64,000 bases of DNA. Source: Mesostigma viride (lineage: Eukaryota; Streptophyta; Mesostigmatophyceae; Mesostigmatales; Mesostigmataceae). Shown here piece by piece: positions 57,737 to 64,000 of this stretch. The notes below the pieces were generated by a model. The model searched no databases. It saw nothing but the letters and a program-made list of their open reading frames with translations, and had not been told where the DNA came from. Where the stretch lies: positions 3,452,318 to 3,516,317 of the forward strand of contig RPFO01000156.1 in assembly GCA_009746045.1 (NCBI GenBank), given 5' to 3'. The stretch's first letter is position 1. Every line of letters begins with the position of its first letter. The position numbers and the translations under genes were made by a program.

Positions 57737-57741
57737 CGTAG
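44647..57741 (+). CDS. NYN-domain ribonuclease with LOTUS/OST-HTH domains (MARF1-like)
   Basis: Probably an RNA-binding endonuclease acting in mRNA control, like MARF1 and plant NYN-OST-HTH proteins. Exons: 44647-44959, 45675-45767, 46525-46821, 47997-48178, 48598-49460, 49937-50365, 50678-51012, 51767-51913, 52677-52777, 53086-53186, 53664-54011, 54433-54680, 55097-56336, 56538-57169, 57382-57741. Introns are GT-AG and phases agree at every junction except the one after 56336, where a poly-G frameshift (56047-56080) and perhaps the G7 run at 56331 disturb the frame. The product is about 1890 residues plus a missing N-terminus: NYN, a LOTUS domain, long Gly/Ser/Pro-rich linkers, further winged-helix-like segments and a C-terminal LOTUS with a polyGln tail. 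Confidence 0.85.
45722..46010 (+). repeat. 46-bp tandem repeat duplicating an exon end and its splice donor, 6 copies
   Basis: The last ~32 nt of NYN exon 2 (GACTTCTCCAGCGCGCTTC, then ACAAG) plus the donor GTAAGG and a G-rich tail are repeated six times. Donors fall at 45768, 45814, 45860, 45906, 45952 and 45998, each 46 bp apart. The first copy is the one continuous with the exon. A poly-G/GC tract (46004-46038) follows. Confidence 0.95.
46291..46356. repeat. 24-bp repeat, about 3 units
   Basis: GGTAGTCATACGAATAGAAG-type units in the intron before NYN exon 3. Confidence 0.85.
47091..47277. repeat. 10-bp satellite (TAGGGCCTTC), about 18 units
   Basis: Perfect decamer array in the intron between the NYN module and the first LOTUS exon. 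No variant unit was seen. Confidence 0.97.
47690..47852. repeat. 24-bp minisatellite with ATGATCAT palindrome, about 7 units
   Basis: Units of the form CATGCAGCRCCCATCCATCA followed by TGAT, in the same intron, ending about 145 bp before the first LOTUS exon. Confidence 0.9.
47997..49460 (+). CDS. LOTUS/OST-HTH module and linker (exons 4-5)
   Basis: Exon 4 (47997-48178) and the start of exon 5 (48598) join within a Lys codon. They encode SPLSDVARQVAHDAD, FLLSGLKHRFEAQYG, FELDYKALGFASFKDL and SMPEDLSL, the layout of an OST-HTH/LOTUS winged helix, which binds RNA (G-rich RNA in studied cases). After a Gly/Ala-rich linker a second helical segment (VNLINYLKA, VTELAKLLAARFPDLL, EYIKAAADKGLIQLSGD near 49100-49420) resembles another winged-helix unit. 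Confidence 0.8.
51068..51650 (+). repeat. Intronic copies of neighbouring exon boundaries, with a (CCCT)n tract
   Basis: 51070-51125 repeats, with about 20% change, the last ~50 nt of the preceding exon and its donor (TTCGCGTCGACCAG, AGTACAGCGA.GTGAGG). 51613-51642 repeats the first 30 nt of the next exon (GTCAACTGGGCGCAGATC) after a C13 acceptor-like tract. Between them lies a (CCCT)n array (51137-51257). The true exons are 50678-51012 and 51767-51913. Confidence 0.85.
52105..52530. repeat. 47-bp minisatellite, 9 units
   Basis: Units with GTGGATCCCACCCCGTACTC and ATTGAGGATGATGGCATTCT repeat every 47 bp from 52111. It lies in the intron between 51913 and 52677. Two or three sequence variants alternate. 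Confidence 0.95.
56047..56080 (+). other. Poly-G tracts causing a frameshift in exon 13
   Basis: Upstream the frame encodes MSEGDSDCERLLGSM and DCDSEHLMGQ. After two G-runs this frame becomes Arg/Pro/Ala-rich and stops at 56281, while the neighbouring frame gives a plausible continuation (HLALPEDILPGHGQE, RRNSDGYLMDPQFRG). An indel in the G-run, real or from assembly, is the simplest reading. Confidence 0.65.
57382..57741 (+). CDS. C-terminal LOTUS-like domain with polyglutamine tail (last exon)
   Basis: Starts after GCCTGCAG. It encodes VRVVSSAMAAGMHTGLPLSC, ATYFLLQFGEPIQPLRFGF, LKLEPLLERMGDVLSI and a short helix, fitting an OST-HTH/LOTUS fold. From about 57640 a CAG/CAA tract encodes about 30 Gln (broken by Val-Val) up to the TAG at 57739-57741. 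Mixed CAG and CAA codons suggest selection on, or ageing of, the tract. Confidence 0.8.
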
Positions 57742-59264
57742 GACGACATGTGGCGGTCAAGCGGCGACCGGACTACACGTTAGCATAGTAGCCACACGGC
57801 CAAGCTTAAACAAAGGGAGGGCGTGGCATGGCAGAGGAATCTTGGGGGGGGGGGCTTAAGCTGGATTTGGGGCCCGTGAATAATGAGGGGGGCAATTGAA
57901 GGGGGTGAAGAGGCATGGACATGGCGGGTGGGGTCTGTGGAGGGCGGGAATGCTCCTCGATCGATGGATGGATGGATCGAGATTTGAACTTGTGAGCGCA
58001 ACCTGTTGCTGGCGGGACCCTGGAAGGGTGCGAGGATAGCAGAGGGTTTGTGCGTGGGCACGCATGTGCGCTCCAGCTGCGGTGGCAAGCAGGTGTTTTG
58101 AGGAGGCTGAGCCGTGATGAAGGATGAAGGGTAATGGGTGAAGAAGGGAGGGTTTGACCCGAGCATGTATGGGGATTGCCGGCAAGAGGGTGACTGGGGA
58201 CATTTCAAGGCACGGGATTGCCCGGAGTGGGTTCAAGGGTGGTGGAGCGCTCTCGATTCTTGGTCCGTCCGTATGTGCGATATGAGCGCGCAAGGAAAGG
58301 CATGTGTCGACCATGAAGAGGTTTGCTGCAGAGGGGGTACTGCGATGGAGCCCCGATGGAAAATTCTTTGCCAACTTTGGGGGGCTGTTATTGTGGGAGC
58401 GAATTTTTTGTTCTTTTTCGCGCTGGTTAGTGGGTTGATGAGGAGGTATCTGCAGGGGTCCTCCCAGTCTTCTGCTGGCATTTGAGCAGGGTTTTACCGG
58501 TTTGGGTTTGGAGAGTTATGGCAGGGAAGTAGGCCGGTGACTTGATTTGGTAGTGGGCATGTCTGAGATGCAGGTGGCGCTGGCCGTGGATTTTTTTTGC
58601 TGGGAAGATTTGGAAATTCGATGTGCTGCCATGCATGGCATATTGTCTTATGTACAGCTGACAGCAGGCATTGCCAGTTCAGGTTCGTCAGAGGCTGTTG
58701 GCCTATGTGGCTCTGCTGATCAGATTAGTAGTTGCTATTTGCCGGTGCCGTGCACGTGCGGAATTCCTGGCATCTACATTTTGCACGACACATGTGTCCT
58801 ATTTAGTAGTTGCATATTTTAGTGTGTATGTCGCTGCCTTTGTCTGACAGTGGTAATCTTGTGGTGTGGTCAGCATTACCTCCTGGCCCAGCATGTGGAC
58901 TCGAAGCCCCTTCTTGATGATGATGGGGTACCTGGTAGTGATCTGTGTCACTCACTGCCGTGTGTCTGGCCAGTGGCTTAAGTATAGAATATTAAAGCCT
59001 GCATGTATAGCTTTGTGGCATGGCTATTTGCATAATTTTATATTATTTCAAATTAATAATGTTGAATTCAGATGCATGGTGTGCCTTCTAAACGGTTGCA
59101 TGGGGCACACGGAAAATGGGTGCAGGATGTACTAGGCATCATGTGCATGCACTTGTTTAGTGTTAAGCTCTCAGCTAGCGCTAGAGCTGCTTACCGCATG
59201 TACAAAGTTCTTTGGTTAGGATTGAAGTCATGCGCATGCAGATATAGGCCATGTAAAAAACAAT
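57742..59264. other. 3' region of the NYN-LOTUS gene, no further gene recognised
   Basis: About 1.5 kb that probably includes the 3' UTR. A 115-codon plus-strand frame (58138-58485) with one hydrophobic stretch (VIVGANFLFFFALVSGL) exists but has no family resemblance or splice context, so it is not called. Confidence 0.45.
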
Positions 59265-59325
59265 GGTCCGCGCGATTCTCCAGATTTCTGGCCTGGGGTG
59301 GTGGTCTCATTGACCGTTATTGCAT
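59265..59325 (+). repeat. Dispersed repeat R, short diverged copy 5
   Basis: GATTCTCCAGATTTCTGGCC followed by TGG.GTGGTGGTCTCATTGA matches the core of the other R copies. It borders an AT-rich tetranucleotide tail. Confidence 0.6.
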
Positions 59326-59374
59326 TAATTAATTAATTAACTGATTAATTATTTAACTAATTTGATTGATTAAT

Positions 59375-59414
<40 letters not shown>

Positions 59415-59460
59415 CTAGTTAGTTATTTTGGGTCGGCCCCGTTGGGGGACCACGGATCGA
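59326..59460 (-). mobile_element. LINE 3' end with TTAG/TTAA tail (minus strand)
   Basis: On the minus strand, CGTGGTCCCCCAACGGGGCC forms a GGTCCCC-CAAC-GGGGCC hairpin (59435-59450) like the LINE-A terminal hairpin. It is followed by (CTAA)n and TTAA-type repeats down to about 59326. Little of the element body remains. Confidence 0.65.
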
Positions 59461-59489
59461 CTAGCACTGAATTTTCCCACAGTGGACAG

Positions 59490-60447
59490 CTTAAAGTACA
59501 GCAGAGAACAGCTCGGATATGAGGACGATATCCCCCAGTCGCCCGCCGCTCCCGCGGCTGCTAGACGGAACTAGCTGCATGAGGTACCGTTTCGTGACCG
59601 CTTCAAACTGCTGGGGAGTATGCCCCCCGACACCGCCGACGATGTGGACAGCCGCATCGGCCTGGCCTGGGCCAGGCTCCGCTCGCTCAGCACCAACTGG
59701 CACTCTAAGGACCCTGGCCTGTGAGGACCACAAGTGCGTGCTCTTCAAGGTCCTGGTCCTCACAGTGCTCACCTACGGTACCGAGGCATGGACGCCCACG
59801 GTCAAGCTGGTCACCCGGCTGAATTAACGGCACAGTATATATAGGATGCTCATACCGGGTCCTGAATGTAGGATTTTTCACGCGTCGGTTGCTACTTGCT
59901 AGAAGTCTTTGTATAAGGGTATGCCTCCTCAGTATTTCGGATGAGATTAGGCAGCGTAGGATAGCATTTGTAGGACATCTTGCTCGGACCAGTCAGGTAT
60001 ACACACCGCCCTTGGCCTGGCCGGCCCCCAGCGGTTTGGCCAGCTAGGGTGGCACATCCTGACCTGGCCTGGCCCTGCAAGGACAAACCCAGACGGGTTG
60101 CATGGTAGACCTGCCATGAACTACACAGATCAGTTTCTGGCCGACCTAGTGGTCCCAGCCCAGTTTGAACACCGCATTTCCCGATCCCTCTCTCTTGAGT
60201 TGGACTGCTATGCAGGATCGACAAGAAGAGGTGGCAGACCACTGTCCAGCCGGGCCCACACGCCAGCCCCTGTGGGCAACTTAGCCCCCCCCCCCCCCTA
60301 GGAGGCAGGGGCGCTTTGCTGAACTGTCAGAGTAGAGTAGCTAGGATTTTCGTGGATTAGCTTATAGTCAATCGCTTAGTTACGGTGCAGCCCAGGTGGC
60401 GGTACGGCAGCCCAGGCATTAATTAATTAATTAATTAATTAATTAAG
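59490..60447 (+). pseudogene. LINE-B copy, degenerate, with ATTA tail
   Basis: Fragments encode FRDRFKLLGSMPPD, DSRIGLAWARLRSLS, and VLFKVLVLTVLTYGTEAWTP in shifting frames. They are homologous to, but clearly diverged from, the LINE-A C-terminal region, so this is a second family. The 3' UTR contains GAGTAGAGTAGCTAGGATTTT, and the tail is (ATTA)n at 60418-60447. A GCTCC-GTGG-GGAGC hairpin follows at 60457-60470. Confidence 0.75.
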
Positions 60448-60693
60448 AACATAGCTCCGTGGGGAGCATATGTAACACATAGCCCTGAGAAAGGGGCATC
60501 TATGGGTTTTAGATACAGTCTGGGCTACAACCTGCAGGTGTAGGATGTTCACTATCACCTGCTCTGGGTGCACAAGGTGCACCTGCAGGCCACCATGATG
60601 GGTCATGCATCCCGATCAGGCACACACGGGGCGGCTTGGGGAACTGCATGGCCTAGAAGGCCTGCATGTCATATGGGGTGGAAGATATATAAA
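60448..60693 (+). promoter_or_regulatory. Upstream region with TATA-like box before the tandem repeat
   Basis: No gene. TATATAAA at 60686-60693 lies directly against the first unit of the 231-bp tandem. A transcript starting ~30 bp downstream would begin inside the first unit and run toward the PHD-RING frame. Confidence 0.4.
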
Positions 60694-61735
60694 CCACCGC
60701 TCCAGTTTTCTAGGCTGACATGATGAACCGACGGGGATTCCTGGATTGAGACACGTTTTTTTCTTCATGCACAGCTGAAAAAACCTGCGCCGAGGTGCGG
60801 CACCGCGGCCTACCGTATAGTGATTACTGTCTGCGACACGCCCGGGGCTGGCTGCATCTACCTGTCGGCCAATTGTGACCCGTGGGCTAGGCGAATTTGA
60901 ATGCGGCTTTCCCGTTAGTTGTGGCTCCACCGCTCCAGTTTTCTAGGCTGACATGATGAACCGACGGGGGTTCCTGGATTGAGACACGTTTTTTTCTTCA
61001 TGCACAGCTGAAAAAACCTGCGCCGAGGTGCGGCACCGCGGCCTACCGTAGTGATTACTGTCTGCGACACGCCCGGGGCTGGCTGCATCTACCTGTCGGC
61101 CAATTGTGACCCGTGGGCTAGGCGAATTTGAATGCGGCTTTCCCGTTAGTTGTGGCTCCACCGCTCCAGTTTTCTAGGCTGACATGATGAACCGACGGGG
61201 GTTCCTGGATTGAGACACGTTTTTTTCTTCATGCACAGCTGAAAAAACCTGCGCCGAGGTGCGGCACCGCGGCCTACCGTAGTGATTACTGTCTGCGACA
61301 CGCCCGGGGCTGGCTGCATCTACCTGTCGGCCAATTGTGACCCGTGGGCTAGGCGAATTTGAATGCGGCTTTCCCGTTAGTTGTGGCTCCACCGCTCCAG
61401 TTTTCTAGGCTGACATGATGAACCGACGGGGGTTCCTGGATTGAGACACGTTTTTTTCTTCATGCACAGCTGAAAAAACCTGCGCCGAGGTGCGGCACCG
61501 CGGCCTACGTAGTGATTACTGTCTGCGACACGCCCGGGGCTGGCTGCATCTACCTGTCGGCCAATTGTGACCCGTGGGCTAGGCGAATTTGAATGCGGCT
61601 TTCCCGTTAGTTGTGGCTCCACCGCTCCAGTTTTCTAGGCTGACATGATGAACCGACGGGGGTTCCTGGATTGAGACACGTTTTTTTCTTCATGCACAGC
61701 TGAAAAAACCTGCGCCGAGGTGCGGCACCGCGGCC
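60694..61735 (+). repeat. Tandem repeat of ~231 bp, four full units plus a half
   Basis: Units start at 60694, 60927, 61158, 61389 and 61619 (spacings 233, 231, 231, 230). They differ by only a few bases; the last stops after 116 bp at GCACCGCGGCC. Each unit contains GGACACGTTTTTTTCTTCA-like T-rich and CGGCACCGCGGCC GC-rich parts. The array ends 126 bp before the PHD-RING start codon. Confidence 0.97.
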
Positions 61736-61802
61736 GCCCCGCGTTGGGGGGCTGCCGCCCCCCAAACCCCCCGCTTGGGGGGCACGCCCCCCAAACCCCC
61801 CG
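61736..61802. other. G6/C6 hairpin-forming segment
   Basis: Two similar halves with TTGGGGGGC and GCCCCCCAAACCCCCC can form G/C stems or quadruplex structures. It lies in the putative 5' UTR of the following frame. Confidence 0.7.
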
Positions 61803-61860
61803 CGTCCGCATCTCGCTCTCCCCCCGCGCTTCCGGTTCCGTTGTTTTACGCACCTCCCCC

Positions 61861-64000
61861 ATGCCTCCTTCACGACGCCGCACCTCCCGGGCGCGGGATG
61901 CGCTGCCTAGTGGCGCCCCTGCGCCGCGTCGGTCCTTACGCATCGCGGCGCACCTGCAGGAGATGGGCGACCTGGACGACGGCGGTCGTGGCGCCCCTGT
62001 GCCACTCTCGCTTGTGTGCGAGGTCTGCCACAGTGGTGAGGATGCCCCCCGTCTCCTTGTGTGTGATTCGTGCCAATGCGGCTGGCACACGCGCTGCTTG
62101 GTCCCGCCCCTCTTCCGGCTGCCTCCCCCGGGTCCTTGGGCGTGCCCTCATTGCGTGGCCCCGCCTCGGCCGTCCCTAGGCTCCCGACGCGCGGCCGTGT
62201 CGACCCCGGGATCCCATTCGGCCCGCGCCCCCTCCCGCAGCCCCTCGCTGGACCCTCTCCTGGGCCTTGCGGCCCTCGTGGAGGGTTCCACACCGTGCTC
62301 CCGCTCTCCCCGCGCCGTCACGTCCGGCCCCTCCGCGGGGTCCCCTGGCCCTGCCCCGCCTAGCTCTGGGGATCCACCTCCGGCCAGCACGGCGGTGGCC
62401 ACTGACCTGCGTCCTCCTGTGCTTGAGGGGTCCCTGGCGGCTCTCCTCCCTGAGGCTGTGGGACACCCTGCGGCGACTCCTGTGGTGGGCCCCTGGTCGG
62501 CCGCGCTTGGGTCCCACGACTTCTCCGTTTGGCCCCCCACCAACATTGCGGGCGTCAGCGCGCTCCGGCACGCCACGTTCTCTTGGCTGTATTGCCCCTT
62601 GCTGTTGGACGCTGTCGGCTTGCACGCGGCGTTTCCTACGCTCCCACGGCCCCCTGAATTTAGTGCCCTTGTGGTTCGTGTCCGGCACATGCTGCAGGCA
62701 GCCTCCCCCCCTGTCCTTGCCTCCACGCTTTGGGGGTTTGTCCTCGAGGACTACCATGCCGGCGGCCGCCTGCCTTGGCACCTGCCCGCGGTGCGCCAAG
62801 AATGGCTCCTGAATCTGGACGCTCAAGTGGCGCAGGCGGTGGTGCTCTTTGCTACAGGGCTTGCCGTGCAGGCCCAGCAGGCCGCCCGTGCGACATATCT
62901 CGCTGGGGGGGCCACCGACCACGCCTTGCTCGATCGCCCTCAGCTGCACACGTTTCTTGCCTCTGCCGGGCCCGGCTCGGCCGGCCTTGTTGCGCAGGCC
63001 CACGGGCGCTTGACTACGGCGGTCACCCCAGCGCAAGCCGCCCGCCTGCGCGTTGACTTCGGGGCTCCTGTCACCGTGCACGCCGGCGACCTGGTTCTGT
63101 ACGATGCGGGGGGGGGCGTGTTCTTGAGCTGAGCGCGGGTGCGGCCGTGCCCGCCATCTTGCACGATGTGCTCGAGCTTGCGGGCATCCCCCATGTCTGG
63201 CACCCTGCTGGTCCGCGCCGCCGTCTTCTCTCCGCCGATGAGATCGCCCGACTGCCGAGCTGGGAGCTGGGGTGGGACGCGGCGCCCGCCCACTACGGGC
63301 CGGCCCACTTGGTGGATGTCACTGCCAGCGGCCCCTCCTGCCCCATCTGCTTGGACCTGCCTCGCCCTGGTGACGGTCTCTGCCGCCTCCCTGCTTGCGG
63401 CCACGTCTTCCATCAAGCTTGCATCGCCACGAGCTTGCACGCGACCTCCGCCACCTGCCCCCTTTGCCGGGCCGCGGTCCTTTCCCCCTTGCCTCCTGGC
63501 GTTCTCCCGCTGGGGCCCTCGCCCGTGTCCGTGCGCCGCCAGTCCCACGCGCCTGCCCCGACACCTGCCTCCCCTGTGCGTGGTCGTGGGTCGCGCGCCG
63601 GCTTGGCTGCCTCCTCCAGCGCCCCCCTCCCGGCCGTGGGGGCCGTCCCCGCGCCGGTCTTGTCCTCGGCTGCCACGAGCCCTGCTGACCGCCCGGCGGC
63701 CGGCCCCGCCCTGGGTTCCGCTGCAGCTGTAGTTCCTCTGGCTGAGGGTGCTCCCGACCCCTCCCCCTCTCGACCCGGGCCGGCCCAACCGGGTGGGCGC
63801 CCCCCTCAGATGGCTTCCATTATTGCCAAGTCGATGGTCCCCTTGGTGACCCGTGTGGCGCGCGCCTGCCCAACCGGAATTCGTTGCTGGTGCACATTCG
63901 GGCTTCCCACCCCCACATCACGGAGGCCGCCATGCGCGCCATGGACTGCTACCGCTGCCCGGCAGCCCATTGCCAGCGGATTTTTTCGATCCACGGGCGG
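61861..64000 (+). CDS. PHD-finger plus RING-finger protein, possibly a mobile-element ORF (partial)
   Basis: ATG at 61861 follows CACCTCCCCC. Residues ~50-100 form a C4HC3 PHD finger (CEVCHSGEDAPRLLVCDSC, GWHTRC, WACPHC). A Pro/Ser-rich linker and a helical region (62500-62950) follow. The frame stops at 63132. Adding one G to the G9 run at 63110-63118 joins it to a frame with a RING (CPICLDLP, LPACGHVFHQACI, CPLC; 63339-63467). Near 63850 a second shift leads to HIRASHPH and CYRCPAAHCQ, a zinc-finger-like end that runs off the window. RING proteins are usually ubiquitin ligases and PHD fingers bind histone tails. The tandem repeat upstream and the LINE-rich setting favour a retroelement ORF; a host E3 ligase is possible. 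Confidence 0.6.

Noticed and set aside
58138-58485. 115-codon frame with one possible membrane segment after the NYN gene.
   Set aside because: No family resemblance, no clear start context, and it lies in the probable 3' UTR.

Overview
This window looks like nuclear DNA of a eukaryote, most likely a green alga or other member of the green lineage. The evidence is spliced genes with GT-AG introns, GC-rich third positions in the host exons, a NYN-LOTUS protein of the type known from plants, a TTTAGGG telomere-like tract, and a heavy load of LINE, Ty3/gypsy and TTAA-target DNA transposons. The species cannot be named from the sequence. A 124-base run of N inside a simple repeat and several one-base homopolymer frameshifts suggest a long-read assembly with residual indels.

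Layout. 1-20538 is a transposon graveyard. A LINE copy (LINE-A) is split at a TTAA between 832 and 17522 by a 16.7-kb block. The block is two copies, joined end to end, of one ~1.9-kb TTAA-target element. The first copy was itself hit by a different TTAA element (1916-3614) and by a reversed copy of its own family (4277-6169). The second copy was hit by a complete 9.2-kb Ty3/gypsy element (6908-16103). A second LINE-A copy (about 18100-20077) sits inside a dispersed repeat called R here. 21455-24410 is a three- or four-exon nitronate monooxygenase gene. 24650-29437 is a tetranucleotide mega-array whose TCGG and CCGA parts are inverted relative to each other. 30793-35138 is a reverse-strand LINE-A copy whose 3' UTR CATC tract has grown to about 541 units.

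36878-42116 (minus strand) is a complete seven-exon gene for translation factor eIF6 (245 codons). 44647-57741 (plus strand) is a 15-exon gene for a NYN ribonuclease with LOTUS/OST-HTH domains (MARF1-like). A candidate first exon at 42474 would make it head-to-head with eIF6. 59265-60447 holds more R and LINE debris. 60694-61735 is a five-unit tandem of about 231 bp behind a TATA-like box. It leads into a PHD-plus-RING reading frame (61861 to the window end) that looks like the 5' end of a large mobile element or an unusual ubiquitin-ligase-like gene.

How the parts relate. The three host genes are independent housekeeping or RNA-regulatory genes: eIF6 acts in 60S ribosome maturation, the NYN-LOTUS protein in RNA turnover, and nitronate monooxygenase in detoxification. 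Their introns carry most of the minisatellites. LINE-A and its relatives share a CAAC-loop hairpin followed by tetranucleotide tails, which may have seeded the tetranucleotide arrays. The host genes' splice boundaries were assembled by eye from splice consensus, phase and family conservation; no transcript evidence was available.
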